From: an uncultured Oscillospiraceae bacterium
Lineage (GTDB): Bacteria; Bacillota; Clostridia; Oscillospirales; Oscillospiraceae
Assembly: GCA_949494735.1 (NCBI GenBank)
Contig: CATABD010000003.1
Location: forward strand, 1 to 64,000
Direction: 5' to 3'
DNA length: 64,000 nucleotides
Positions 47,102 to 56,548 of this stretch are shown in pieces. The first letter of the stretch is position 1, and every line of letters begins with the position of its first letter. Made by a program: the position numbers and the translations under genes. A model generated the notes under the pieces. It did not search any database, was not told the origin of the DNA, and saw nothing but the letters and a program-made list of their open reading frames with translations.

Positions 47102-47694
47102 TCCGCCTGCTCCCCCAGCGCCCGGACGCGGACCAGCAGGTCGTCGGCGATGCGCTGGTAGTCGTCGGCAGAGGGCTTGCGCCCTTCAAATGCCGGGTAA
47201 TACGGCTGGCCGAACACCACCGTAGTTTTGCGGAAACGGCGTTTTTTCGGCTGGATGTACACCGGAACCAGCGGCGCGCCTGTCCGTGTGGCGAACATGG
47301 CCGCGCCGGTCTGGGCCTCGGACACCTTACCCTCCTTCACCCGGGTGCCCTCGGGGAACATCAGCAGCTTTTCCCCCTTTTTCAGCACCCGAAGGCACTC
47401 CTTTGCCGCCGCCATGTCAGACTTTCCTCGGTTGACGCCGATAATCCCCGCCTTTTTCAGCAGAAACCCAATCACCGGCCACTTCATGACCTCGGCCTTG
47501 GCCATCACGTGGGTCTGCCTCTTTCCCCCCATGGCGCAAACCACGTACAGCGGGTCGCCTAAGGTGGTGTGATTTCCGCAGATCACCGCCGCCCCTTCGG
47601 GGATATTGTCCGCCCCCACCGCCCTCCAGGGGTGGAGAATCCTCATAAAGATCCAAATGATGGGGTACAGCAACGAATATACCTTATTCCGCAT
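47098..47694 (-). CDS. plsC: 1-acyl-sn-glycerol-3-phosphate acyltransferase family protein
   Basis: CGNHTTLGDPL (HX4D), FPEGTRVKEG. Confidence 0.93.
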   Translation of the reverse strand: MRNKVYSLLYPIIWIFMRILHPWRAVGADNIPEGAAVICGNHTTLGDPLYVVCAMGGKRQTHVMAKAEVMKWPVIGFLLKKAGIIGVNRGKSDMAAAKECLRVLKKGEKLLMFPEGTRVKEGKVSEAQTGAAMFATRTGAPLVPVYIQPKKRRFRKTTVVFGQPYYPAFEGRKPSADDYQRIADDLLVRVRALGEQAE

Positions 47695-48382
47695 GGGTCC
47701 CCTCCTTAATACCCAACCGCTCCCGGATCATCCCCAGCAGCAGCTGGAAACTTCCCTCCAGATCCAGCCCGGTGGTGTCCGCCGGCACCGCGTCCGCCCC
47801 CTGGCGCAGCGGGGCAGTCTCCCGCTGGGTGTCCCGGAGGTCCCGTTCTATCACTTCCCGCAGGACCTGATCGAAATCCGCCCGCTGGCCCCGCTCCAAC
47901 AGCTCCTTGTACCGCCGCTCAGCCCTTGCTTCGGGGGCGGCCGTGAGGAAAATTTTCAGATCGGCGTCTGGCAGCACCACTGTTCCGATGTCCCGCCCGT
48001 CCATAATGACGTCATGCTCCCGGGCCGTCCTGCGCTGCATCTCCATCAGAAAGTCCCGCACCGCCGGAAGGGCCGCAACCTTGGACGCACAGGCGGAAAT
48101 ATCATTCTCCCGAATGGCTGCCGTCACATCCTCCCCATCCAAAAACATACGCTGGAGGCCGTCCGCCCCATAATCCATGGTGATGGAAAGCTCGGGCAGC
48201 ATCGCCGCCACGCATTCCCCGGCGGCGGGATCAATACCCCGCTGGCGGGCCGCCAGTCCCACCGTTCGGTAAATGGCCCCAGTGTCCACATATAAAAAGC
48301 CAAGCTCCTTGGCCAGGCGTTTGGCCAGGGTGGACTTGCCCGCGCCGGAGGGCCCGTCAATGGCAATGCTGCGGTATTTCAT
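47684..48382 (-). CDS. cmk: Cytidylate kinase
   Basis: IAIDGPSGAGKSTLAKRLAKELGFLYVDTGAIYR; VIMDGRDIGTVVLPDADLKIFLTA. Confidence 0.97.
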   Translation of the reverse strand: MKYRSIAIDGPSGAGKSTLAKRLAKELGFLYVDTGAIYRTVGLAARQRGIDPAAGECVAAMLPELSITMDYGADGLQRMFLDGEDVTAAIRENDISACASKVAALPAVRDFLMEMQRRTAREHDVIMDGRDIGTVVLPDADLKIFLTAAPEARAERRYKELLERGQRADFDQVLREVIERDLRDTQRETAPLRQGADAVPADTTGLDLEGSFQLLLGMIRERLGIKEGTHAE

Positions 48383-48400
48383 GGGAAAACCCCTTCCTTA

Positions 48401-49651
48401 TTATATCGTAGCGGCCCGCCCTGCGGCGGCCAACCCTGCGCAATAGCCGGTAGACCAAGCGATTTGGAGGTTGAAGCCGCCGGTATAGCCATCCACATCC
48501 AGCAATTCCCCGGCAAAAAACAGCCCCTTAACCTTTTTTGACTCCATAGTCCTGGGGTCCACCTCGCCCACCGCCACGCCGCCGGAGGTAACCACCGCCT
48601 CCTCCACCGGGCGCGGCCCGGACAGGGCAATAGCAAAATCCTTCAACGTCTCCAGCAGCCTTCTCCTCTGCTCCCTTCGGATATCGTGAACCTTGGTAGC
48701 CGAAGGGACGCCGGTGCGCTCTGCCAGCACAGGCACCATAGACCGGGGGACCAGTCCCCCCAATGCGTTGGCGTAATCCTGGTTGGCCCTCTCCTGAAAG
48801 TCCCGGAGCAGGCGGGCGTCCAGCTTCTGCGCATCCAGCGCCGGCTTCAAGTCAATATGGGCGGTATATTTGGACTTTGTAAAATCCATGTGGGCGGAGG
48901 CGGACAGCACCAGCGGCCCGGACAGGCCAAAATGCGTAAACAACAGCTCGCCCTGCTCCCGGAACACGCTCTTGCCCGCTTCGTTTGTCACCCGCAGCTC
49001 CACATTGCGCAGGGACAGCCCCTGGAGCCTCCCGCAGCAGGAATCCTCCGACTCCAGCGGAACCAGTGAACCCCGTATGGGAACGACGGTGTGTCCTGCG
49101 GCCTGTGCCAGGGTATAGCCCTCTCCGGTGGAACCGGTGCGGGGATAAGAAGCCCCTCCAGTGGCAAGTACAAGTGCCTTACACTCTGCCGCCTCCCCAA
49201 CGCCTTGGGTATATACACCGGCAAGCAGGCCATCCCGCATATCTATGCCGGTGATTCGCTCCTGCCGGACCTCCACCCCCTGGCGGCGCAGCTCAAAAAA
49301 CAGGGCGTCCACAATGTCGGCGGCTTTGTCGGAGCGAGGAAATACCCGGTTCCCCCGCTCTGTTTTTAACCTTACGCCCAACCCCTCAAAAAAAGCCATG
49401 GTGTCCGCTGGGCCAAAGCGCTCAAAGGCACTGTAAAGGAATTTCCCATTGCGTGGAACAGCCGCCATTAGCTCATCCCGACCGCAGTTGTTGGTCAGAT
49501 TGCACCGGCCTTTCCCAGTGATGTACAGCTTCCGCCCCACCTTCTCATTGGGTTCCAGCAGCAGCACCTCGGCCCCGGCCCGTGCCGCGGTAACGGCGGC
49601 CATCATGCCCGCCGCGCCGCCCCCGGCCACCACCACCCTATTTGTCCTCAT
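48401..49651 (-). CDS. NAD(P)/FAD-dependent oxidoreductase (HI0933/aminoacetone oxidase-like family)
   Basis: VVVAGGGAAGMMAAVTAARAGAEVLLLEPNEKVGRKLYITGKGRCNLTN; TSGGVAVGEVDPRTMESKKVKGLFFAGELLDVDGYTGGFN. Confidence 0.94.
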   Translation of the reverse strand: MRTNRVVVAGGGAAGMMAAVTAARAGAEVLLLEPNEKVGRKLYITGKGRCNLTNNCGRDELMAAVPRNGKFLYSAFERFGPADTMAFFEGLGVRLKTERGNRVFPRSDKAADIVDALFFELRRQGVEVRQERITGIDMRDGLLAGVYTQGVGEAAECKALVLATGGASYPRTGSTGEGYTLAQAAGHTVVPIRGSLVPLESEDSCCGRLQGLSLRNVELRVTNEAGKSVFREQGELLFTHFGLSGPLVLSASAHMDFTKSKYTAHIDLKPALDAQKLDARLLRDFQERANQDYANALGGLVPRSMVPVLAERTGVPSATKVHDIRREQRRRLLETLKDFAIALSGPRPVEEAVVTSGGVAVGEVDPRTMESKKVKGLFFAGELLDVDGYTGGFNLQIAWSTGYCAGLAAAGRAATI

Positions 49652-50510
49652 ATTCCACCTTTTCATATACCTGGTACTCGTCCCATATGCTCTCCAGCCG
49701 GTTGAAGGTGGCGGTAACCTCGTCGGATTTCTTCCGCCCCACCGCCACGATCAGCGCGTTGATGACAGACAGCGGCGCCACCAGGGAATCCACAAAGGAC
49801 GCCATATCGCTTTTAGCCAGCAGCCGGAAGTTTGCCGTGTCATATAAGGGAGACATCTCGCTGTCGGTGATGGCAATCACCGTGGCTCCCTGGTCCCGGG
49901 CAAATTCCATGGCCCGGACGGAGCGGGTGGAGTAGCGCGGGAAGCTGATCCCGATTACCACGTCGTCCTTCTCCACCCGGAGCATCTGCTCGAACATCTC
50001 ACTGGCCAAACTGGTCTGTATCTGCCTCACATCGTCAAAAATCAGCTTGAAGTAGAAGGTGAGAAAATCAGACAGCGCCGCCGACGACCGCACCCCCAAA
50101 ACGTAAATACGCCGCGCCTCCACAATGGCATTTACCGCGGCGGCAAAATCCTCCCTGTTCAGCTCATTCAAGGACATGCGCAGCTTCTCAATGTCCGCCT
50201 GTACCACCTTATCCAAAACATCCTGCGTACCCAGCCGGTCATAGGACACCTCAATACGCTGCACGGTGGTGAGTTTGCCCCGGATCATCTCCTGCATAGC
50301 CTTCTGCATCGCGGGATAGCCGTCGTAGCCCAGCTCGGCGGCAAAACGGACCACGGTGGATTCACTGGTATGGACCGCCTGTCCCATCCGGGCGGCGGTC
50401 ATAAAAGCGGCCTTATCGTAATTGTCCAGGATATAGCGCCCAATCAGCTTTTGACTTTTGGAAAAGGTGCCCATCCTGCTCTGAATCACGGTCAAAATGT
50501 CACGGCTCAT
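49638..50510 (-). CDS. MurR/RpiR family transcriptional regulator
   Basis: RpiR HTH (TSESTVVRFAAELGYDGYPAMQ) and SIS domain. Confidence 0.93.
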   Translation of the reverse strand: MSRDILTVIQSRMGTFSKSQKLIGRYILDNYDKAAFMTAARMGQAVHTSESTVVRFAAELGYDGYPAMQKAMQEMIRGKLTTVQRIEVSYDRLGTQDVLDKVVQADIEKLRMSLNELNREDFAAAVNAIVEARRIYVLGVRSSAALSDFLTFYFKLIFDDVRQIQTSLASEMFEQMLRVEKDDVVIGISFPRYSTRSVRAMEFARDQGATVIAITDSEMSPLYDTANFRLLAKSDMASFVDSLVAPLSVINALIVAVGRKKSDEVTATFNRLESIWDEYQVYEKVEYEDK

Positions 50511-50624
50511 AATGGTATAACCCTACTCTCTTTTTATCCTTCGTCCGAAAAATCCCTGCGCCCAACAAGGTGTATCATACCGTTTCGTCCTGAAAATTGC
50601 AAGGGCTTTTGCTGCAATTTCCCG

Positions 50625-51326
50625 CTATTCCCGCAGGGTCCGCAGTTCCTTCTCCGTAAGGGGGCGCCAGCAGCCCGGCTTTAACCCACCCAGCAGCAAC
50701 GCACCCTCCCGCACCCTTCGGAGGCGCTCCACCTCCAGCCCGGCTGCGGCGCACATACGGCGCACCTGCCGGTTTTTCCCCTGGTGGATCACCACAGCAA
50801 GGGTGCGCTCTCCGGTCCGCTCCACCCGGTCTGCGGCGAGGGTCTCCCCCCCGTCCACCACCGGGACAGACAGAATGGACAGCGCACGGTCCATGTCTCC
50901 CGACACCCACACCCAGTATTCCTTTTCCACCTTGTGGGATGGGTGGGTCAGCCTGTGGGTCAGCGTCCCATCATTGGTGAGCAGCAGCAAGCCCTCCGAG
51001 TCCATATCCAGCCGCCCCACCGGCCACACCCGGCCGGGGCAGTCCGCCACCAGCTGGGCCACCGTCTTTCGCCCTTTTTCATCAGACAGCGTGGTGACAT
51101 AGCCGCGGGGCTTATTCAGCACAAGATAGGTATAGCCCGCCGGAGCGGCCAGCAGCACGCCGTCCACCTCTACCCGGTCCCGGTCCGGGTCAGCCTTTTC
51201 CCCCAACCGGGCAGTGCTCCCGTTCACCGTCACCCGGCCCGCCTGTATGTACTCCTCCGCCTGGCGGCGGGAGCATACCCCCGCCGCCGACAGCAGCTTC
51301 TGCAGCCGTTCCTCCACCGCCGCCAC
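50625..51326 (-). CDS. rluB: Pseudouridine synthase (RluB/RsuA family)
   Basis: S4 domain; GRLDMDSEGLLLLTNDG; HQGKNRQVRRMCAAAG. Confidence 0.93.
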   Translation of the reverse strand: MAAVEERLQKLLSAAGVCSRRQAEEYIQAGRVTVNGSTARLGEKADPDRDRVEVDGVLLAAPAGYTYLVLNKPRGYVTTLSDEKGRKTVAQLVADCPGRVWPVGRLDMDSEGLLLLTNDGTLTHRLTHPSHKVEKEYWVWVSGDMDRALSILSVPVVDGGETLAADRVERTGERTLAVVIHQGKNRQVRRMCAAAGLEVERLRRVREGALLLGGLKPGCWRPLTEKELRTLRE

Positions 51327-51339
51327 CTCTTTTCGCTTG

Positions 51340-52431
51340 CTATGCCACGTCCCACAGCCGCTGCCACAAATTCAGCGGCTCCCGCACGTCCAGCTGTGCC
51401 CCGATCCGGGCAACCAGCGGCATCCGGACCACAATTTCGCCGTCTTTTTTCCACACCGCTTCACCAATCGGCGCGCCCGCCTGAAAGGGGGCCTGGATAG
51501 ACGAATCCAGCTCCACCTCCATGGTCAATGCCTCTCCCGCCTTGAGGGGGTAGCCCGTTTCATCTGCCGCCACCGCCTCCACGCCAGGGACAAGGCTCCC
51601 CTTTACGGCCACCGAGCCAAGTACCTCCCCTTTTTCACACAGCGCCTGCCGGGGGTAGGCCTGGAAGCCGTAATCCAGCAGCTCGCAGTGGTCGTTCCAG
51701 TCATCCCCATCGTTGAGGGTAACGCATATCAAGGTCTGGCCATCCCTTGTAGCGGCGGACACCAGCGTCCGTCCCGCCTTTTCCGTAAAACCGGTTTTCA
51801 TCCCCACGCAGCCTTCGCAGCGCCACAGCAGCTTGTTATGGTTGACAAAGGTTCGGGTTCCAATTGTGACGGACCGGGTGGCGCATATGTCCGCTACGGT
51901 CTTGTTTTTTAAGCAGGCCTGGGCAAGCAGGGCCATATCATAGGCTGTGGAGTAGTGGTTTTCATCGTTAAGCCCGCTGGGATTGGCAAAAGAGCTGTTT
52001 TTCATCCCCAGCTCCGCAGCCTTTTGGTTCATCAGGGCCACAAAGTCTGCCTCACTTCCAGCCGTGTGGCAGGCGATGGCCATGGCCGCATCGTTGCCCG
52101 ACTGGAGCAGCAGGCCGTGCAAAAGCCCCAGCAGGGTGATTTCCTCCCCCGGCTTCAGGTAAATAGAGGAGCCTTCGCTGCCCAGCCACTCCCCTTTGAC
52201 GCTCACCGTCTCGTCCAGGTTCTCCGCCTCTTCCACCGCCACCAGGGCGGTAAGCAGCTTGGTGGTGCTGGCAATGAGGCGGCGCTGGTGGATGTCGTGC
52301 TCATAGAGCACCCGGCCGCTCTCGGCATCCATCAAGATTGCGCTGGAAGCGTGGGTGCCCACCGCGTCAGCGGTGGGGCATACGGCGGCCAGCGCCAGCA
52401 CAGCCGCCAGCGCGGCGGTCAATTTTCTCAC
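51340..52431 (-). CDS. D-alanyl-D-alanine carboxypeptidase (DacB/DacF-like)
   Basis: Signal peptide; SxxK in RRLIASTTKLLTALVAVE; SGNDAA; KTG in GMKTGFTEKAG. Confidence 0.95.
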   Translation of the reverse strand: MRKLTAALAAVLALAAVCPTADAVGTHASSAILMDAESGRVLYEHDIHQRRLIASTTKLLTALVAVEEAENLDETVSVKGEWLGSEGSSIYLKPGEEITLLGLLHGLLLQSGNDAAMAIACHTAGSEADFVALMNQKAAELGMKNSSFANPSGLNDENHYSTAYDMALLAQACLKNKTVADICATRSVTIGTRTFVNHNKLLWRCEGCVGMKTGFTEKAGRTLVSAATRDGQTLICVTLNDGDDWNDHCELLDYGFQAYPRQALCEKGEVLGSVAVKGSLVPGVEAVAADETGYPLKAGEALTMEVELDSSIQAPFQAGAPIGEAVWKKDGEIVVRMPLVARIGAQLDVREPLNLWQRLWDVA

Positions 52432-52506
52432 AAAAGGTCACTCCCATCTGAATGGTCAGATGGGAGTAGTATGGCCTTGACCGCCCGGCCTTATCCGGGC
52501 GCGGGG

Positions 52507-52914
52507 TTACAGGGTCCCTTCTCCGCTCTCCCCGGCAGTCTTTTTGTCGATATAGCCTGTGACCCGCTCAAACATCTCGGGCACCAGATCCACCACCCGG
52601 CTCACCGTGTCCCCCGGCGGGGGCGCCACGGGCAGCAGGCGGACCGAGCCGTCCTTCACCACCAGAAAGGCCACAGGGAACACACTGACGCCGGCCCCCG
52701 CGCCGCCGCCAAAGTTTTTGGGTACATTCTGAGTCTTGCCGAAGTCGGAACCGCCGGTGGCAAAGCCGAAGGACAGCCGGGACACCGGGATCAGGGTCAC
52801 CCCGTCCTGGGTGACGATGGGCTGGCCTACTACAGTGTTGGCATCCACCATCTCCCGGATTTTGTCCATGGTGGTGTGGAGCACTTCATTGATGGGATGG
52901 TTGTTTTCACTCAT
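52507..52914 (-). CDS. ytfJ: GerW family sporulation protein YtfJ
   Basis: NTVVGQPIVTQDGVTLIPVSRLSFGFATGGSDF...GGGAGAGVSVFPVAFLVV. Confidence 0.94.
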   Translation of the reverse strand: MSENNHPINEVLHTTMDKIREMVDANTVVGQPIVTQDGVTLIPVSRLSFGFATGGSDFGKTQNVPKNFGGGAGAGVSVFPVAFLVVKDGSVRLLPVAPPPGDTVSRVVDLVPEMFERVTGYIDKKTAGESGEGTL

Positions 52915-53554
52915 GACTCAATGCCTCCTGTTTTTTTCTAAGGGTCCTTCCGCTTTTGATCCAAGTAACCAGCGCTTTCACGCCATAGTGCACGCCCAGC
53001 GTCACAAGCTGTCCCACTGTGAGGGTAACCGCCGCCCGGACCTCCACCACAGGCTCCGCAATGCCGTAATCCAGACCAATCTGGAACGAGTGGCGCTTTA
53101 CCTTAAAATTATTGTCCAAAATGGGCCAGAGCATACCCAGCGCTGCGTTTGCCCTGCCATAACTCAAAGCGGCGGCGGCGGGATCCGTTCCGCCCCAAAT
53201 CAACTCCAGTTCCAAATCGTCGATGCGTATCTTACGCTTCAGCGACCCGCAGGCCTGTCCCACAATCGGCAGCAGCTTCATCAGCCGGGACAGGGTGCCG
53301 GGCTGGCTTTCCTTAGGTTCTTTTTTGTGCTTTTCTACCGCAGGCGATTTTTCTGCCTTCTTTTTTTGCCTCTTTGCCTTTGGCTTCCCAGCTTTTTCTT
53401 CCTTTACGGCAGGGAACAGCTGGAGCTTGACCGGCCCCATCAGGAGGAATGCGAACAGCCCCTCCCTCCCATAGCTCACCCTGCCTCCAATGCGGACCAG
53501 CGAAATTAGCCAGAGGACAGCCAAAACTGCCAGCAGAACCTTCAAAAAGGTCAT
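52907..53554 (-). CDS. DUF2953 domain protein
   Basis: Paired with ytfJ; N-terminal TM; Lys-rich linker. Confidence 0.8.
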   Translation of the reverse strand: MTFLKVLLAVLAVLWLISLVRIGGRVSYGREGLFAFLLMGPVKLQLFPAVKEEKAGKPKAKRQKKKAEKSPAVEKHKKEPKESQPGTLSRLMKLLPIVGQACGSLKRKIRIDDLELELIWGGTDPAAAALSYGRANAALGMLWPILDNNFKVKRHSFQIGLDYGIAEPVVEVRAAVTLTVGQLVTLGVHYGVKALVTWIKSGRTLRKKQEALSHE

Positions 53555-54195
53555 GCCCCTTCCCCCCCGTTTGGCTCAGGCTCGGGTTCGGGCACAGACC
53601 CTTCCCCATCCTCCGCTTCCCGCAGCCGGCGCAGCGCCGATTCCATCTCCATGGTGAGCTGGATATCCTCCTGGCTGGCGGAGGCCAGATCGGGCAGATC
53701 CTCCAGGGATGCCAAACCAAAGGAGCGCAAAAAGTTTTTGGTAGTCCTAAACTGCATAGGCCGCCCCGGCACCGCCAGGCGTCCCGCCTCCCGGATCAGC
53801 CCCCTCTCCAGCAAAAGGCCCACGGTGTATGAACTGTCCACTCCGCGGATCTGCTCAATATAGGCCCTCGTCACCGGCTGGAAGTAGGCGATGATCGCCA
53901 ACACCTCCAGCGCTGGCTGGGACAGCTTGGCCGGCTTACGGTTTTCCAGCGCTTTACGGATATACCCCGCCTGTTCCGGCGCGGAGCACATCTGCCAGCT
54001 GTTTTCCAGCCGTACCAGCCGGATGCCCCGGCGCTCATAGCTGTAATTGTCCGCCAAGCGCTGGCACACGCTGTCCACCGTCTCCCGGTCCTGGCCCAGG
54101 GTAAGGCACAGCCGCTCCACACCCATGGGGTCTCCCGCCGCAAAGAGAATGCCCTCAATGGCGCTCTCCAGCTCTTTTAGTTCCATGTCGGGCAT
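53551..54195 (-). CDS. scpB: Segregation and condensation protein B
   Basis: AIEGILFAAGDPMGVERL; LSQPALEVLAIIAYFQPVTRAYIEQIRGVDSSYTVGLLLERGLI. Confidence 0.96.
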   Translation of the reverse strand: MPDMELKELESAIEGILFAAGDPMGVERLCLTLGQDRETVDSVCQRLADNYSYERRGIRLVRLENSWQMCSAPEQAGYIRKALENRKPAKLSQPALEVLAIIAYFQPVTRAYIEQIRGVDSSYTVGLLLERGLIREAGRLAVPGRPMQFRTTKNFLRSFGLASLEDLPDLASASQEDIQLTMEMESALRRLREAEDGEGSVPEPEPEPNGGEGA

Positions 54196-54204
54196 TTCCT
54201 CCCC

Positions 54205-55023
54205 TCAATAGCTTTCGACTGTCACATCCACATCTTCCGGCAGGTCGTCCACCGTGCTGGTGACGGTGCAGTCCTCCGCCGTCCCCGCCAGGTGGATGCG
54301 GTTGGCCTTGCACAGCTCCAAAATTGCCAGGAACGTGGCCACCACCTCAGACCGGCTGCGGCTTGTCTTGAACAGCGCCCGGAACCGGGCCACGCCGAAC
54401 TGGATCAGCCTGTCCAAAATAGACCGGGCCTTATCCGCCACCGGGTAAGGTTCCCGGCCCACGATGCCCTCAAAAGCGGCCGCCAGGGGGGGGAGCTTAT
54501 TGTCCGTCCGGGCCAAAACAGCGCGAATCGCTGTCAAGATATCCCCCTTGTCATGGACGTATTGGTAGGCGTTTTCCGTCTTCACCGGCTCAGGCTGCTT
54601 GGGCAGATAGTCCCGGCCGAATTCATAGCGCCCGTTGAGTTCCCCCGTCACGTCCTTGATCTTCACATAGGTCTCCTGGCTCTTATGCTCTTCCAAGGCC
54701 GCCATCAGCTCTTCCATCTCGCTCATGGCCACCTCGTCATCGATGGACAGCAGCATCCGGGTTTTGATGTATACCAGATGGGCGGCCATGGTGACAAACT
54801 CGCTGGCCACCTCCAGATTCAACTCCTCCCGTTGGGCCATCCACGCCAGGTACTGGTCCAGCAGCCCGGAGATCTGGATATCCCGGATTTCAATTTTATT
54901 TTTACTCAGCAGGTGGAGGATCAGGTCCAGGGGGCCGTCGAAGTCCTCCATATCCTCCTGCTTGGCTTTCACCACCTTCTCCAGGTGGTAGATGGGGGCT
55001 TCCATGGCTCCCCTCCCTTCCAT
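54205..55023 (-). CDS. scpA: Segregation and condensation protein A
   Basis: FDGPLDLILHLLSKNKIEIRDIQISGLLDQYLAWM; EFVTMAAHLVYIKTRMLL. Confidence 0.96.
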   Translation of the reverse strand: MEGRGAMEAPIYHLEKVVKAKQEDMEDFDGPLDLILHLLSKNKIEIRDIQISGLLDQYLAWMAQREELNLEVASEFVTMAAHLVYIKTRMLLSIDDEVAMSEMEELMAALEEHKSQETYVKIKDVTGELNGRYEFGRDYLPKQPEPVKTENAYQYVHDKGDILTAIRAVLARTDNKLPPLAAAFEGIVGREPYPVADKARSILDRLIQFGVARFRALFKTSRSRSEVVATFLAILELCKANRIHLAGTAEDCTVTSTVDDLPEDVDVTVESY

Positions 55024-55099
55024 AATAGGGATATTGTAGCAAACTTTTTCCGAAAAAACAAGGGCGGGCTTTCCGTTTTTGAAGAGAGGACTTCTGCGT

Positions 55100-55474
55100 T
55101 CAGCGTTTTCCGCTCTTGATGAACTCGATCAGCTTCTCCACGTCGTCGAAGCCGTCATAGTCCCCGGTGATGCCGTCCCGGTGGTAGACAATCCCCCGCT
55201 TTTCATTTTCCTCCAGGCAGTCCAACAGCCTGTCCACCCCATACCGTTTGGCGAACAGGGTGAAGCCGTAGGGCTTCATCTTATCCAGCAGCCCCTTTTT
55301 GCAGTCCTGTTCGCAGGCATAGCAGTGGGACAGCCCCTTCTCCATGGAGCATTTCCTGTTCTCGCACCAGCCGCTGTCAGGGCAGTCCTCCGAGTCGCAG
55401 CCTGAGCACCCTTTATGCTCCGCGCACAGGCAGCACGCCAGCCCGCACCGGGCGATTCCCAATTCCCGTTTCAT
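55100..55474 (-). CDS. DUF3795-like Cys-rich protein
   Basis: CGLACCLCAEHKGCSGCDSEDCPDSGWCENRKCSMEKGLSHCYACEQDC. Confidence 0.85.
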   Translation of the reverse strand: MKRELGIARCGLACCLCAEHKGCSGCDSEDCPDSGWCENRKCSMEKGLSHCYACEQDCKKGLLDKMKPYGFTLFAKRYGVDRLLDCLEENEKRGIVYHRDGITGDYDGFDDVEKLIEFIKSGKR

Positions 55475-55486
55475 CTGTTTTCCTTC

Positions 55487-56158
55487 TTATCCGTTCAGCC
55501 GCTCCAGCGCGGCCTTGGCCGCCATCTGCTCGGCCTCCTTTTTGGTGCGCCCTGCGCCCGCGCCGATGACCTTCCCATCCACCGACGCCTCCATCTCAAA
55601 GCTGCGGCAGTGGTCCGGGCCGCTCTCCCGCGCCAGCGTGTAACTCACCGCCGCCCCGGGCGTGCGCTGCACCAGCTCCTGGAGGGCGGTCTTATAGTCC
55701 CGGTCGGCGGCTTTCTCCTGCTCCTTGTCCAAAATCAACGCCCGGATAATGGGCCGCACCGCCCCCATCCCCCCGTCCAGGTAAACGGCGGCCAGCATAG
55801 CCTCTGTGGCGTCCGCCAGGATGGAGGGCCGCTTCCGGCCTCCCCCCGCGTCCTCCCCGCGGCCCAGCCGGAGGCAGCGGCCCAATTCCAGGCCCTTCGC
55901 CGCCTCATGCAGGCTCCCCTCGCACACCAGGGCCGCCCGGGTGCGGGTCAGCTCCCCCTCGGGCATGTCCGGATGCTCGTGGAACAGGTAGTCCGCCACC
56001 ACCATCCCCAGCACCGAGTCGCCCAAAAACTCCAGCCGCTCATTGCTGGTCAGCCCCGCCCCCCGGTGCTCGTTGGCATAGGAACTGTGAGTCATGGCGT
56101 GCTCCAGCAGCCTCCGGTCCCGAAAGCGGTAGCCCAGCTTTTTTTCCAGCTCGTCCAT
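55487..56158 (-). CDS. rnc: Ribonuclease III
   Basis: NERLEFLGDSVLGMVVADYLF; C-terminal dsRBD. Confidence 0.97.
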   Translation of the reverse strand: MDELEKKLGYRFRDRRLLEHAMTHSSYANEHRGAGLTSNERLEFLGDSVLGMVVADYLFHEHPDMPEGELTRTRAALVCEGSLHEAAKGLELGRCLRLGRGEDAGGGRKRPSILADATEAMLAAVYLDGGMGAVRPIIRALILDKEQEKAADRDYKTALQELVQRTPGAAVSYTLARESGPDHCRSFEMEASVDGKVIGAGAGRTKKEAEQMAAKAALERLNG

Positions 56159-56176
56159 AAATATCCTCCACCACGG

Positions 56177-56206
56177 AAAAAGCCCCGCCTCGGCGGGACT
56201 TTTTCT
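56177..56206 (-). terminator. Intrinsic terminator downstream of acpP
   Basis: AAAAAGcCCCGCC-tc-GGCGGGaCTTTTT. Confidence 0.75.
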
Positions 56207-56221
56207 CTCAAGATTGTAAGC

Positions 56222-56455
56222 TCAGATATCCAAGTGCTCCTGCATGTATTTATACAGGTCGCCCACGGTCACGATGGACTCAATGTCCTCACTGTCCATC
56301 TCCTCCATCCCGAACTCCTCCTCCAGCGCCATGGACAAATCCATCAGATCCACGGAATCCGCACCCAGATCATCCACAAAAGCGGAGTCGGCGGTGACGG
56401 TCTCGGGGTCTACGCCGAATTGCTCGGCGATCAGCTTACACAGTTTTTCGAACAT
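56222..56455 (-). CDS. acpP: Acyl carrier protein
   Basis: DDLGADSVDLMDLSMALEEEFGMEE with DSVD phosphopantetheine serine. Confidence 0.96.
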   Translation of the reverse strand: MFEKLCKLIAEQFGVDPETVTADSAFVDDLGADSVDLMDLSMALEEEFGMEEMDSEDIESIVTVGDLYKYMQEHLDI

Positions 56456-56548
56456 TTTGAGCAGCTCCTTTATGTTGCTTTAATCAACATCATAATAGGG
56501 GCTTTCCGGCCCACTGTCAATAGTATTTTTGACAATTTTTTTGTCGTG

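Noticed and set aside
52439-52468. Hairpin ACTCCCATCTGA-atgg-TCAGATGGGAGT between dacB-like gene and ytfJ as a terminator
   Set aside because: Strong stem but no clear U-tract on the minus strand; may be only a read-through structure
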